Of a DNA stretch of 64,000 bases, positions 34,873-44,823 are shown piece by piece. The translations under genes were made by a program, and so were the position numbers. Position 1 is the stretch's first letter, and the number at the start of each line of letters is the position of its first letter. Origin of the DNA: Microcoleus sp. FACHB-61 (GTDB taxonomy: Bacteria > Cyanobacteriota > Cyanobacteriia > Cyanobacteriales > Microcoleaceae); the NCBI GenBank assembly GCA_014695295.1, contig JACJNY010000007.1:102166-166165 (forward strand). The letters are read 5' to 3'. The notes beneath the pieces are model-generated. The model saw only the letters and a program-made list of their open reading frames with translations, was not told the origin of the DNA and made no database searches.

Positions 34873-37011
34873 ATGCAGGAAGAACCATCGATAGAACAGC
34901 TACTTTTGGACGTTCAGCGGCTGAGTGCAGAACTTGAAAACTTGAAGCGCGAAAAGGCTGACCTAGAAATTATGCTGGAGACTACCACCGAACATTCGGA
35001 TACGATGGAAGCTCACTTGCTGAGCAAAGCTGAGTTGGCACTGCGTTCAAGCGAAGAGCAGTTTCGGGCGATCGCCGCAGCAACTCCCGTTCCGGTATTG
35101 GTTTCTCGCCTCTGTGACGGCTTAATTCTGTATGCCAACACTCAATTGGCTTCTCTGCTGAACCTACCCCTAGAAAAATTGATCGGCTGCCGCACTCCAG
35201 ACTTTTACTTCAACCCCGGCGATCGCCCAAAGGTACTTGAGGCACTTGCTAAAGACGGATACCTCCAAAACTACGAACTCCACTGCAAAAAGTCAGACGG
35301 CACCCCTTTCTGGGCGATGATCTCGGTTGAGTCGCTGATGTTTAACGGTCAGCAGACGGCATTATGCGCCTTGTACGACCTCACCCAGCGCAAGGAAGCA
35401 GAACAAACCCTCCAAGAGAGCGAAAAGCGGCTCCGCCGCCAGAGTTTGGCTTTGTTGCAGCTAGGTCGGCAGAGGACTCTCAACAGCGGTGCCCTGAATG
35501 TGGGAATTCGCGAAATTACCGAGGCGGCCGCCCGCACTTTGGATGTGGAAAAAGTCAGCGTCTGGCTTTACAACCAGGGAAGATTTGGAACTCGCTACCC
35601 GATCGATCCTCAGCTAAATTTTACCGAGAGAGCGATCGCCCACAACCAAGCAGAATCACTCGATACAGAGACGCCCGCCCCAGAGGAAAATGGGTCGGTC
35701 AATCGTTCTAAATTTACAATCCCCAACCTCAAATTAGTTTGTCTCGACTTGTACGATCGCACCCGCGAGAATCATTTGAGCCACCAGTCCATATCGGCAA
35801 GCGATTTAAACTTTTCAATTTTAGATCGTGAAGGCGAGGCACCGGGCGAAAATTTGCGATCGGACAATGCTTTAGAACCTGCGCCACAGAGTCAAAACTC
35901 TCTAAAAACAAATTTGTCCCACTTATCTTCGGTAGCGGAACATTCCGCTGTGCTGCCCAATGCCAGCAAGCCAAATTCTTCCATCTTAAATGTAGCAATT
36001 AGGCTCGGTGGCCAGATCGTCGGTATCCTCTCTCTCGAACATATCGGCGCGCCCCGCCAGTGGGCTCTGGAGGAGCGCACCTTCGCCGATTCTTTGGCAA
36101 ATTTAGTAGCGCTGGCGATCGAAGGATTTGAGCGCCAGCGCGCTCAGGAAGCACTCTCCAAAGCCAAAGCGCAGCTAGAAATGACCGTCGATCAGCGCAC
36201 CGCTCAACTCACCGCCGCCAATAAACTGCTCCGCATCGAAATTGCCGAGCGCAAAAGAGCCGAAATAGCTTTGCAAGAAGCCTTACACAAAGCTGAAGCA
36301 GCTTCGAGAGCTAAAAGCACTTTTTTAGCCAATATGAGCCACGAGCTACGGACGCCGCTCAACGCGATTATCGGTTACAGCGAAATGCTACAAGAAGAAG
36401 CAGTGGAATCGGGACTCGAAGAGATCCTTCCCGATACCCAAAAAATTTATAGCGCAGGCAAACACTTGCTGACTTTAATTAACGATATTCTCGACCTTTC
36501 TAAGATAGAAGCGGGTCGGATGGAGCTTTACTTAGAAAATTTTGACCTCGGCAATTTAATAGAAGAAGTCGTTGCAACTTTGCACCCTTTGGTCGAAAAA
36601 AATCACAATCAATTGCAAGTTTCTTGCTGTGAGAATTTGGGAGTGATGTATGCAGATTTGACTAAAGTCAGGCAAATTCTGTTCAATTTGCTCTCGAATG
36701 CTCTGAAGTTTACCGAAGATGGAACCGTGGTACTGGGGGCGACTCGCGAATCAGCAGGCGGCAGCGATTGGGTTTATTTGCAGGTATCTGATACGGGGAT
36801 TGGGATGTCGGCAGAACAGCAGCACGGTTTGTTTCAACCTTTTATTCAAGGGGATGCTTCGACTACTCGCAAGTACGGCGGCACCGGTTTAGGGTTAGCG
36901 ATTAGCCGCTTGTTTTGCCAGATGATGGGCGGCGATATCACTGTTGAGAGTCAGTTGGGTGTTGGCTCTACTTTTACTGTTCAATTAAAGGCAAAAGTTG
37001 ATATTAGTTAG
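34873..37011 (+). CDS. PAS-GAF sensor histidine kinase
   Basis: 712 residues, no membrane segment. N-terminal coiled coil (about 1-60, heptads in [16 protein letters not shown]), PAS (about 60-175), GAF-like region (about 190-410, with a low-complexity insert), a second coiled coil, HisKA with [20 protein letters not shown] (phospho-His), and HATPase with VSDTGIGMS and [10 protein letters not shown]. No receiver domain, so a separate response regulator is needed. It follows the STAS gene and may act with it. The input ligand is unknown. Confidence 0.9.
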   Translation: MQEEPSIEQLLLDVQRLSAELENLKREKADLEIMLETTTEHSDTMEAHLLSKAELALRSSEEQFRAIAAATPVPVLVSRLCDGLILYANTQLASLLNLPLEKLIGCRTPDFYFNPGDRPKVLEALAKDGYLQNYELHCKKSDGTPFWAMISVESLMFNGQQTALCALYDLTQRKEAEQTLQESEKRLRRQSLALLQLGRQRTLNSGALNVGIREITEAAARTLDVEKVSVWLYNQGRFGTRYPIDPQLNFTERAIAHNQAESLDTETPAPEENGSVNRSKFTIPNLKLVCLDLYDRTRENHLSHQSISASDLNFSILDREGEAPGENLRSDNALEPAPQSQNSLKTNLSHLSSVAEHSAVLPNASKPNSSILNVAIRLGGQIVGILSLEHIGAPRQWALEERTFADSLANLVALAIEGFERQRAQEALSKAKAQLEMTVDQRTAQLTAANKLLRIEIAERKRAEIALQEALHKAEAASRAKSTFLANMSHELRTPLNAIIGYSEMLQEEAVESGLEEILPDTQKIYSAGKHLLTLINDILDLSKIEAGRMELYLENFDLGNLIEEVVATLHPLVEKNHNQLQVSCCENLGVMYADLTKVRQILFNLLSNALKFTEDGTVVLGATRESAGGSDWVYLQVSDTGIGMSAEQQHGLFQPFIQGDASTTRKYGGTGLGLAISRLFCQMMGGDITVESQLGVGSTFTVQLKAKVDIS

Positions 37012-37507
37012 AAGGAAGTTAGGCAACAAGCAGTGTACGGGATTTAACCGATTTAAGGAAAGGAAGAGATGGAATAATTCCCGATTATCAATTCCCTCAT
37101 TACCAATTCCCCATTACCAATTACCAATTCCTTTTTTAATTGTGACACGGATCGCGATCGACCTCTGTTGCCGATCACACAGTAGCATTTTTTTCCAGTC
37201 TAAAATACCTGTATTATCCCAAAATTGTCCCGCAGGCAGGAGCTGGCGCCTCGCTGCATTCACAAGTCGCACCTCAACCTGATTAATGGGGTGGGGGGTG
37301 GCTTCCCTAAAGGCAATTTGGTAAAAATAATGCTATGGTCGGGAACCAGTAGAAAGCAAAAGTTAACAGGAAATCAGGAATTATAAAGGTTTCTGGACAC
37401 AGAAACACAATTCTGCTTTTTGCCTTCATACTGCTGCTTCTACTGGCGAGATAGCCATACTGCTGAAAGCAGGGCGCAAGTTCTCAGAATCAAAGGAGTG
37501 CATCTAC
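37012..37507. other. Non-coding gap with short repeats
   Basis: The first part holds TACCAATTCC-type degenerate 9-10 bp repeats (about 37080-37135). Further on are two small hairpins, GTTTCTG-GACA-CAGAAAC (37389-37406) and CTGCTGAAAGCAG (about 37459). No gene was found. The last 100 bases probably contain the promoter and leader of the small gene at 37508. Confidence 0.6.
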
Positions 37508-37783
37508 ATGATTAAACCTTGCAGTCAACCGCTAAAAACAAATCCTTTCACTTGTTATCGCGATCCCGCTACAGGCAGGTGGACTACTGTAGTTACAAGT
37601 GTTCAGAACGCTTGCGAAACAGACTCTAGTTTGAACTCAAAAGCCGAAGGCGAAAACGAAGGAGAAGCAGAAAGGCTCGTTTCTGCTTCTCCTGCTGTCT
37701 CGCTGCCGAAAAAAGGCCTTTCCTTCTCCTTGCCTCCGTTTAAACACCGTGTCAAAAAATCTGCTGTTACTCTCAGCAGGTAG
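37508..37783 (+). CDS. Small cyanobacterial protein with a TNPFTCYRDPATGRW motif
   Basis: 91 residues. A strong AAAGGAG lies 10 bases before the ATG. The N-terminus KTNPFTCYRDPATGRWTTVV is of a type seen in several short cyanobacterial proteins, so it is likely real; the rest is Ser/Glu/Lys-rich and disordered. A perfect 13-bp inverted repeat (37661-37673 with 37680-37692) lies within the coding region, suggesting that a palindromic repeat contributed to the C-terminal part. Function unknown. It precedes a CHASE3 histidine kinase by 130 bp. Confidence 0.6.
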   Translation: MIKPCSQPLKTNPFTCYRDPATGRWTTVVTSVQNACETDSSLNSKAEGENEGEAERLVSASPAVSLPKKGLSFSLPPFKHRVKKSAVTLSR

Positions 37784-37913
37784 CTATCGCAGGGGTCTAA
37801 TCTAGTTTCCACGGTTAGTCCCCGACGATCGCCAAATAAAAAAACCGAACTTATCCTTAGCCTAAATTGCCAAAAAGCGATATACTGGCAGCAAAGTTTC
37901 TCCTTCAATATCC

Positions 37914-40499
37914 GTGAAGTATTTGCTCGATCGCTGGCTCCAATTTGTATGGACAGACCGACCAATTCGCCAGCGGGGAACAGTCATTGTTGCTATCCCC
38001 ACGATTTTTCTGTTTGCTTCGCTGCTAGCAATTGCAGGCCTCCGGGAGATTACCCTACAGATAAGAGAGCGAGCAGATACTAATAGGGCAATACTTCAGG
38101 AAACTAACCGCTTGTTAAGAACCGTGGTGGATGCGGAAACGGGCATTCGAGGTTACGGGTTGACGAAGCGCCACGAATTTCTCTCACCCTACTTAGAAGC
38201 CAAGAAGAGTTTGCCTCTGCTGCTGGCTAAACTCAAGGCTATGGTTCAAGGAAATCAACTGCAAGCTCAGCGGCTTGAAGATATAAAAAAAAGTAGCGAA
38301 CAGCAAATAAATTTCTTGCAAAACACTTTGAATAAGCTCGATAATTCGGCAACAAGGGTGCAGTCGCCGGAAATAATTCAGGTGTTCGCTCAAGGCAAAG
38401 TGAAAATGGATAACCTGCGCGCAAAAATTAATGCGTTTGCTGATGCCGGCGAACTTGACCAGGAATCTCTAGATCAGCAAAGACGGGATTTGATAGATTT
38501 CACTAATTTGGTGCAAGTTGCTGGTTTGCTTTTCGGCTGTTTGGGTGGAGCGGCTTCCTGGTATTTATTTGATAGTTTAGAGAAGGAATTGAGGAAGCGG
38601 GAAGCAGGCTTGGAAGAAAGTAAAAGTCGCATTCAAGCTGTGGTAGACAATGCGGCTGACGGGATTATTACTTTGGACGCACGGGGAAATATTGAGTCTT
38701 TTAATAGGGCAGCAGAAAAGATTTTTGGCGAGAAAGCCGATCGAATAATTGGCTCCAACCTGCGGGGGCTGATAGCTCTACCGCAGCCGTACAGCAGCGC
38801 GGGGGATTATTCAATCGAATATTTTGTATTAAATCCCGATGCTAAGCTGAAGACTTACCAGCAAGAAACAGTTGGAGTTCGCAACGACGGAACTAAGTTT
38901 CCGATGGAGTTGGCTATCAGCGAAATGGGTCTGGCAAATCAACACTTGTTTATTGCGATTTGCCGCGATGCCAGAGGACGGAAACAAGCCGAGGAAACTC
39001 TGCGCAAGCAAGCGCAAATGCTGGATTTGGCGAACGATACGATCGCGGTACTAGACTTGGACGGGGCGATTTCTTATTGGAATTTGGGGGCGAAGTGGCT
39101 CTACGGGTGGCGGAAGTCGCAAGCAATAGGAAAAAATATTCACGAGCTTTTGCAAACAGAATGGACCCAACCTTGGGAGGAAATTCAAAAAGTGTTTTTC
39201 GAGCGGGGTTCTTGGCAAGGGGAACTGGTGCGCACCAAAGCAGACGGCACAAAAATAACGGTGGCAAGCCGGTGGACTCTGCAACACGACGAGCGAGATA
39301 AACCGGTGGCTATTTTAGAAATCAGCAACGATATTAGCGAGCGCAAGCGCTCAGAAATTGCTTTAGCCCAAAGCGCGCAGCGGTTTCGCGCTACTTTTGA
39401 GCAGGCGGCAGTCGGCATGGCCCGAGGAACTGTTGAAGGCAAATTTCTGTTAGTCAATCAAAAACTTTGCGAGACTTTGGGCTACAGCCGCCAAGAATTG
39501 ATGGAAAAAAGATTTCAGGAGATTACTTGGCCCGAGGATTTGGCAAGCGAACTGAAATATTTGCGCCAATTGTTAGCAGGAGAAGTTGAACATTACTGTA
39601 TGGAAAAGCGCTACGTCCGCAAAGACGGAGAGTTGGTGTGGACAAATTTAACGGTTTCGCTGCTGCGAGAACAAGATGGCAGTCAATTTCTGATGGGTGT
39701 GGTAGAAGATATTAGGGAACGCAAACAAGCTGAGGAATCGCTGCGGTTGCGCGCTCAAGAATTGAGGTGGACGGCGCAGACGCTGGCTCAAACGACGAAT
39801 GTTTTGAGAAAGCGGAATCAAGAATTAGACCAGTTTGCTTATGTAGTTTCTCACGATTTGAAAGCGCCGCTCAGGGCGATCGCAAATCTCAGCAGTTGGA
39901 TAGAAGAAGACCTCAGCGAATCGATGACAGAGGATACTGTGCACCAAATGAACCTGCTGCGCGGTAGAGTTCACCGCATGGAAGCTTTGATTGAGGGACT
40001 GCTGCAATATTCTCGCGTCGGACGCATTCAAGTGCCTTCAGAAACGGTACAAGTTGACAAGTTATTAGCAGAAATTATTGATTCGTTGGCGCCGCCGTCT
40101 GGATTTGAGGTGAAAGTTGAACCGGGAATGCCAACTTTTGTGACCGAAAAGTTGCCGTTACAGCAGGTTTTTTCTAATTTAATTAGCAACGCAATCAAGC
40201 ACAATCGATGTGAATCCGGTTACGTAAAAATATCGGTTAAAGAGTTAGATGATTTTTACGAGTTTTCTGTAGAGGATGACGGGCCGGGGATTGCTCCTCA
40301 ATATCACGATAAAGTTTTTGTAATTTTTCAGACCTTGGAAGCTCGCGATAAAGTTGAAAATACTGGCATTGGTTTGTCGCTGGTGAAGAAAATTGTCGAA
40401 GGTCAAGGCGGCAGTATTTCGCTAGAATCGGCCGAAGGTGAAGGAGCAACTTTTCGGTTTACTTGGCCGAAGCAACCTATTAGCAAAGAGGAAAAATAA
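37914..40499 (+). CDS. CHASE3-PAS sensor histidine kinase
   Basis: 861 residues. Membrane helix about 24-44, CHASE3 extracellular domain (about 45-190, with VVDAETGIRGYGLTKRHEFL), second helix about 198-216, three PAS domains (about 235-610), then a phytochrome-class kinase core: QFAYVVSHDLKAPLRAIANL (phospho-His), an N-box (FSNLISNAIKHN), VEDDGPGIAP and NTGIGLSLVKKIVEGQGG. The start is GTG 37914; no nearby ATG gives a full first helix. No receiver is attached. Such CHASE3 kinases are often involved in phytochrome-like or developmental signalling, but the signal is not known. Confidence 0.9.
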   Translation: MKYLLDRWLQFVWTDRPIRQRGTVIVAIPTIFLFASLLAIAGLREITLQIRERADTNRAILQETNRLLRTVVDAETGIRGYGLTKRHEFLSPYLEAKKSLPLLLAKLKAMVQGNQLQAQRLEDIKKSSEQQINFLQNTLNKLDNSATRVQSPEIIQVFAQGKVKMDNLRAKINAFADAGELDQESLDQQRRDLIDFTNLVQVAGLLFGCLGGAASWYLFDSLEKELRKREAGLEESKSRIQAVVDNAADGIITLDARGNIESFNRAAEKIFGEKADRIIGSNLRGLIALPQPYSSAGDYSIEYFVLNPDAKLKTYQQETVGVRNDGTKFPMELAISEMGLANQHLFIAICRDARGRKQAEETLRKQAQMLDLANDTIAVLDLDGAISYWNLGAKWLYGWRKSQAIGKNIHELLQTEWTQPWEEIQKVFFERGSWQGELVRTKADGTKITVASRWTLQHDERDKPVAILEISNDISERKRSEIALAQSAQRFRATFEQAAVGMARGTVEGKFLLVNQKLCETLGYSRQELMEKRFQEITWPEDLASELKYLRQLLAGEVEHYCMEKRYVRKDGELVWTNLTVSLLREQDGSQFLMGVVEDIRERKQAEESLRLRAQELRWTAQTLAQTTNVLRKRNQELDQFAYVVSHDLKAPLRAIANLSSWIEEDLSESMTEDTVHQMNLLRGRVHRMEALIEGLLQYSRVGRIQVPSETVQVDKLLAEIIDSLAPPSGFEVKVEPGMPTFVTEKLPLQQVFSNLISNAIKHNRCESGYVKISVKELDDFYEFSVEDDGPGIAPQYHDKVFVIFQTLEARDKVENTGIGLSLVKKIVEGQGGSISLESAEGEGATFRFTWPKQPISKEEK

Positions 40500-40593
40500 A
40501 ACAACTCTAAACGTAGGGTGCGCGCGGAGTACCAGGCTCAAAATAGTAAATGTAGGGTGCGCACACCAGCACCGAGAGCCCGATAGCGACTGT

Positions 40594-41055
40594 TTAAACT
40601 GCATCACAACGGATTTCGATGATAAATCCATCAGGATCGTAAAAGTAAATGCCGCGTCCTGTAGCGCGAGTGACGGGGCCGCTGTCGATCGCAATTTGAT
40701 TTGACTTTAGCACTTCCAGAGCGCGATCGAACAAATCCGGGTCGATATCGAAGGCTAAGTGGTTGGCGCGAGTAAAAGCCTTCTCCGGGTCTGGGTTTGG
40801 CGGTTGCAAGTCGGGTTGCCAAAATAGGTCAATCACAGTGCCGTCTGGGGTGACGAAATTAGCGACTTTACCAGCGGCTACCATTTCTGTTAAAGTTGCG
40901 GGGATTTCTGCACCTGTTAGTTCGTGCAAGCCGAGAATTGTACCGTAGAAGTGGCGGGAAGCTTTCATGTCGCGCACGTTTAAAGCGATATGGTGAACGC
41001 GGCGCAAGTTTCCGGGCGCGAGGACAATTTTGACGGTGTTTTCGGTAGTTTGCAT
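40594..41055 (-). CDS. VOC family (glyoxalase/bleomycin-resistance fold) protein
   Basis: 153 residues. Two beta-alpha-beta-beta-beta modules with VHHIALNVRDMKASRHFYGT at the start, NHLAFDID in the second module and GRGIYFYDPDGFIIEIRCD at the end; His and Glu in these positions are the usual metal ligands. Could be a dioxygenase- or glyoxalase-like enzyme; the substrate cannot be read. It stands alone. The gap before it carries a GTAGGGTGCGC repeat (40514 and 40551). Confidence 0.85.
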   Translation of the reverse strand: MQTTENTVKIVLAPGNLRRVHHIALNVRDMKASRHFYGTILGLHELTGAEIPATLTEMVAAGKVANFVTPDGTVIDLFWQPDLQPPNPDPEKAFTRANHLAFDIDPDLFDRALEVLKSNQIAIDSGPVTRATGRGIYFYDPDGFIIEIRCDAV

Positions 41056-41237
41056 GATTTTAAATTATTGCGAATGTTAAAATTGAATGCTGTTAGATTT
41101 ATTCAGATCGTGCCGGGAAAAATAATCGTTTTAAGTTGGTAGTGAAGACTTCAGTCCTCATATTTCTATGAGGACTGAAGTCCTCACTACGAACACTTTG
41201 ATTAGGGTTGTGCGATCGCACATAATATCAATTATTG

Positions 41238-41351
41238 TTATTTTTCTTTAGGGAACGATGCCATCCCTACAAATAGCATGGCCAGACCGCCTGCAAGAAT
41301 CGCGAAGGCAAGTAAACCTACAACTAAATCTAATCCCGATGTATTTTCCAT
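41238..41351 (-). CDS. Tiny single-span membrane protein
   Basis: 37 residues, below the usual gene-calling limit. ATG 41351, stop TAA 41238-41240, with GGAG 14 bases upstream. After a short acidic N-terminus (MENTSGLD) there is one hydrophobic helix (LVVGLLAFAILAGGLAMLFV) and a basic end (FPKEK). The shape is that of small thylakoid or plasma-membrane subunits of cyanobacteria, but I do not recognise the family. Nothing else is coded in 41056-41625. Confidence 0.5.
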   Translation of the reverse strand: MENTSGLDLVVGLLAFAILAGGLAMLFVGMASFPKEK

Positions 41352-41406
41352 TAAATTAAACAGTTCTCCAATTAAATCCAATCATGGGTATTCGTTAATT
41401 GCTGAT

Positions 41407-41475
41407 TCGGGACTTACGCAAAGAATGATTTGAGACACTACTTACAGCAGTAAGGTGCGCAGTGCGCACCCTAGA
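41407..41475. repeat. GGACTTACGCA...GGTGCGCAGTGCGCACC repeat element
   Basis: GGGACTTACGCAAAG is followed by the perfect 17-bp palindrome GGTGCGCA-G-TGCGCACC-like block (41455-41471). A related copy in the opposite direction is at 62326-62372; the GACTTACGCA end alone is at 44594. Confidence 0.7.
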
Positions 41476-41625
41476 TCTCGATGTTCTGCCTCCAGGACGG
41501 TGATTGCTGGGAAACAATGGGAAATATCAGAAAAAAACCAACTCTCAAGTTAGAAAAAATATTAACTTCTTCCCTCTTCCCTAACCATCCATCCCTTAAA
41601 TCCGTTAAATCCGTTGCAAAACTTC

Positions 41626-42111
41626 TTATTTGGCCAATTCTCGCTCAATCGCAGCGATCAATTCTGGCGAATCAGGGCCCACGCTACTGCGGAATCTGGC
41701 AACCACTTCACCCTGTTTGCTGACTAAGAATTTCTCAAAATTCCAGGAAACCTCACCCTGGGGATCGACTGCACTTGTAAGCTTAGCGTACAGCGGGTGC
41801 TGCTGGCTGCCTTTAGCGCGTACTTTATCAAATAATTCAAAGCTGACGCCGTATTTTGTAGTACAGAAATTGACGATTTCTGAATTACTCCCCGGTTCTT
41901 GAGCTCCGAAGTCGTTGCAGGGAAATCCTAAAACGCGGAGTCCACCCTCGCTGTACTTCTGGCTCAATTCTTCGAGTCCTTTGTATTGAGGTGTATAGCC
42001 ACATTTAGAAGCTACGTTAACTATCAAGAGTACCTGGCCAGCGTACTCTCCTAGTTGCTTGTCCGCGCCTGCGATCGTTTTTACTTTAATGTCGGAGATT
42101 GTGCTGGGCAT
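41626..42111 (-). CDS. gpx: Glutathione peroxidase-like thiol peroxidase
   Basis: 161 residues from ATG 42111; the frame extends two codons to a TTG. Reduces hydroperoxides. Peroxidatic Cys in VASKCGYTPQY, then FPCNDFGAQEPG (Gln) and VSWNFEKFLV (Trp) complete the catalytic tetrad. It has Cys rather than selenocysteine. Cyanobacterial members use NADPH/thioredoxin rather than glutathione as reductant. It stands alone; a GACTTACGCA repeat and a TATCAG-type gap lie downstream. Confidence 0.93.
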   Translation of the reverse strand: MPSTISDIKVKTIAGADKQLGEYAGQVLLIVNVASKCGYTPQYKGLEELSQKYSEGGLRVLGFPCNDFGAQEPGSNSEIVNFCTTKYGVSFELFDKVRAKGSQQHPLYAKLTSAVDPQGEVSWNFEKFLVSKQGEVVARFRSSVGPDSPELIAAIERELAK

Positions 42112-42198
42112 TTTCAAATACTTTTAAATTTGGCAACCACAATTTTACCGCAGTCCGGTACAATTTTGTCTATATGCCGATCGCTAAAAATTTAAATA

Positions 42199-42262
42199 TC
42201 CCGGCCGGGGCGGCTTTACGGATATCGGGCTTATATTATAGATATTGGTGAACCCGCCCCTA
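42199..42262. repeat. GGGGCGG inverted-repeat element
   Basis: CCGGGGCGGCTTTACGGATA and GGTGAACCCGCCCCTACC form the ends of an element like those at 18547 and 25390, carrying ATATTA-type repeats inside. It lies between gpx and the DUF2382 gene. Confidence 0.6.
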
Positions 42263-42401
42263 CCAATATTACGGTTAATTTACCGAACATGATGTTAGTA
42301 GGTGGCGGTACACTTGGCCCACAAAACTGATCGCCACAATCGGCTATTAGATTTAAGTTTCTCGCTAATACCTAAAATCCACACCGAAAAGGACGAATAG
42401 T

Positions 42402-43295
42402 TTAACTCTCTGAGTGGTTTTCCGTCATCCATTTTTGGTAAGTATCCTCAAGTTGCTTGTCTTCCAGAACGAGTTCTAGGCGGACTTTGACGCAACCGTG
42501 GCGGGGTTGAGAGGCGATCGAATTTAAGATTTTGCTAGCTTTCTGCACAGAGGTAAATTCAGCCTTAACTGTCGGTTCCTGGCGATCGCTCTTAATCTCC
42601 GTCAAATCTATACCGGTGATGCTTCCCTCGCCCAAATCTATTTCTGCCAACACCTTCGGATCGTCGCCGACTTGTTCGACAATCAGTTTTTCCCACTGGA
42701 TAGGCACTTGTACCATCCGAGTTTCAATTTCTTTGCGCACGATGACTTCGCCGACTTTCCGCTTGCTGCGATTGATCACCAATCGTTCTTCTAACAGGCG
42801 AATTACTTCTTGATCGACAATATCCAAGTTTTCCTCATCCTCATCTGTCTCCAAATTTTCATCTGTGCGATCGGCATCTGTTAGATTTGACATAACTGTT
42901 GAGGGATTCGTTAACTCGGTGTTGTTAAATTCATTATGCGCTTCTGAGGCATTTTCTAAAGACTGAGGCTCAGCATTTGCCGAAACTGCAGGAAGCATAT
43001 CGACTTGATCGGAATTAATACTTACAAACAGCGCTTTTTGGTGATAATCTACTTTTTGTAGCAGCTTAATGCTTAGTAAAAAAATGCGGGTATTTTCGCT
43101 ACCTAGCCCAGCCACCACAAAGTTTAACTGACCGTTATCATCAAAATAGACATCTTTAATTTTGCCTACCAAGTGACCTTTGTTGTCTTTGACTGTAAAA
43201 GTTTTTAGCTTAGTTCTGACTTTTTCCGGCACCCGGTTGAGACGGGTCATTGATTTCGCAGTTGCTATCTTTTCTGCTGAGGCTTGACCGTTCAT
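42402..43295 (-). CDS. PRC-barrel and DUF2382 domain stress protein (long form)
   Basis: 297 residues. A PRC-barrel-like part (LVGKIKDVYFDDNGQLNFVV), an acidic linker (NLETDEDEENLDIVDQ), then a DUF2382-like segment EERLVINRSKRKVGEVIVRK. DUF2382 proteins are common desiccation, salt and cold-associated proteins in cyanobacteria; biochemical role not established. It is the neighbour of a second PRC-DUF2382 gene on the same strand, separated by an inverted repeat, so the pair probably arose by duplication. Confidence 0.78.
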   Translation of the reverse strand: MNGQASAEKIATAKSMTRLNRVPEKVRTKLKTFTVKDNKGHLVGKIKDVYFDDNGQLNFVVAGLGSENTRIFLLSIKLLQKVDYHQKALFVSINSDQVDMLPAVSANAEPQSLENASEAHNEFNNTELTNPSTVMSNLTDADRTDENLETDEDEENLDIVDQEVIRLLEERLVINRSKRKVGEVIVRKEIETRMVQVPIQWEKLIVEQVGDDPKVLAEIDLGEGSITGIDLTEIKSDRQEPTVKAEFTSVQKASKILNSIASQPRHGCVKVRLELVLEDKQLEDTYQKWMTENHSES

Positions 43296-43417
43296 TTTTT
43301 AAACTTTCCTGAAACTTTCCTGCATAGGGATTTTTATTAGGAATTGCTAAGGGCGGGAAAAGGGCATAAAGTGTGGCAAAACCAGACAATTTTTGTACCC
43401 CACCCGCCCCCTTATGT

Positions 43418-43485
43418 AGGAATTGCGCGATGCCACAAATCACACCTGCGCAGTGACAGAATTATGTCATTAATGCGCAATTCCT
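43418..43485. repeat. Inverted repeat between the two DUF2382 genes
   Basis: AGGAATTGCGC (43418-43428) and GCGCAATTCCT (43475-43485) are exact complements; the loop includes a GACAGAATTATGTC hairpin. The AGGAATTGC end recurs near 43339. Confidence 0.7.
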
Positions 43486-43508
43486 ATGCAATACCTGTTG
43501 CGGTTGGT

Positions 43509-44366
43509 TTAGATATCTTTATTGTCTACAACCGCAGTTCCATCGGTCTTAATGTCTAATTCTTCACGACGCAAGGTTTCTTCGCCCTCAACCGTGGTGC
43601 GAACAACTTCTTTTCTGACGTTGACTTCTTCGCGGACGAAAGCTTCCTTGTGAATGTCTGCAGTTTCTTCGTAGACTTCCATGCGTGCAACTTCCCCTGA
43701 TTGGAAGTCAGCTTCGCCGACTGAAACTACTTGACCCGCTTCTACGGGGGTTACTCGCTCGATTACGACTCGTTCTTTTTCAATGGGTACTGAAGCTCGC
43801 GCTGTTTCAGTTTCCACGCGCTTGCCAACTGCTACTTCGCCTGTTTTTGCGCGGTGTTTGTTAGCAATCAAGCGTTCTTCATAAAGCTTGAGATTTTGGT
43901 GCTGCTGTTCGTTGGTTTCGTAGAGGGGGCGATCGATATCGTAGCTGTAGCTGCTGCGATCGTAGCTAGAAGGAGTTGCAGTGGTTGTAGCAGCGGCAGT
44001 TCCTTGATTGCGGTAAACGCCTCTTACCTGTTCTTCGCGATCGTAATCTACTGGTTCTAAGTCATTGTAAGCCGGCAATTGTTCTGCTTGAGCTTTGCTG
44101 CGAAGACCTGTTGCGTAGACGCGACGGGCTCCGTAGTCGAAGCGAGCCGAGCCGATTGGCAGCAATACTTTTTTGCCAAAAATCCAAATACCGGTATCAA
44201 TTACCAGATAGCGGAAACGACCCGTGTCATCAACCAAAGCGTCATAAACGGTGCCTACTTTTTCATCGGAATCGCCAGCATAAACATCAAATCCCTTGAT
44301 GTCGTCTCCCGCAAAGATTTCTTCCTGATAATTCGGATAAAATTCTGCTAATCTTTGAAGTGCCAT
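43509..44366 (-). CDS. PRC-barrel and DUF2382 domain stress protein
   Basis: 285 residues. The N-terminal PRC-barrel (FAGDDIKGFDVYAGDSDEKV, then LVIDTGIWIFGKKVLLPIGS) is followed by DUF2382 (about 155-270: LYEERLIANKHRAKTGEVAV, VPIEKERVVIERV). The linker is Tyr/Gln-rich. No membrane segment. The protein class is expressed under osmotic or other stress in related organisms. The upstream gap 44367-44771 carries a GACTTACGCA end, an AAACCGG/CCGGTTTCT half repeat and a degraded REP (44670-44697), but no believable gene. Confidence 0.85.
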   Translation of the reverse strand: MALQRLAEFYPNYQEEIFAGDDIKGFDVYAGDSDEKVGTVYDALVDDTGRFRYLVIDTGIWIFGKKVLLPIGSARFDYGARRVYATGLRSKAQAEQLPAYNDLEPVDYDREEQVRGVYRNQGTAAATTTATPSSYDRSSYSYDIDRPLYETNEQQHQNLKLYEERLIANKHRAKTGEVAVGKRVETETARASVPIEKERVVIERVTPVEAGQVVSVGEADFQSGEVARMEVYEETADIHKEAFVREEVNVRKEVVRTTVEGEETLRREELDIKTDGTAVVDNKDI

Positions 44367-44592
44367 GTGTTTTTTCCTCGTTGCTCTACTTAAATTAATT
44401 GTAGAAATTAATTGGTTGACTTCCCTCTCCCTAAAGTCAGAAGTCTATAATTTAGGGCATTTAATACTATAGGAATACTGCCCCCTCTCTTATTCTGTGC
44501 TAGCGCGCTCAGCTATTCTAAAGGTTGTAAAATTCCTCTTATGCAAATATGGGCTATTGACAAAATCAGCTTTACAGAAGTTTATATTAAAC

Positions 44593-44697
44593 AGGACTTA
44601 CGCAGAAAGCCGGTTTCTTATATTAATTCTGAAAAGTAGCCCATCATATAGATGGTACGCGAGCCTCTGTAAGGAAACAGCAATGCCGTGTCCTTAT
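44593..44697. repeat. Remnants of three repeat families
   Basis: GGACTTACGCAGAAAGCCGG joins a GACTTACGCA end to an AGAAACCGG half repeat. Then AAGGAAACAGCAATGCCGTG resembles the RAYT-associated palindrome, with one mismatch in the left arm. Confidence 0.5.
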
Positions 44698-44771
44698 CGG
44701 GATCTGCGAATGTTAATAATTGTTAAGTAACTTGTTACAAATAAACATTACATAGCGAGCTACAAAAATCA

Positions 44772-44800
44772 AAGCCCCTCATCTTGCAGGAGAGGGGCTT
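44772..44800 (-). terminator. Intrinsic terminator of the DUF1499 gene
   Basis: AAGCCCCTC and GAGGGGCTT form a nine-pair stem with an 11-base loop. On the minus strand it is followed by TGATTTTTGT. It lies 24 bp after the DUF1499 stop codon. Confidence 0.85.
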
Positions 44801-44823
44801 CGGGAAAGCTAGAAATTTTAAGT

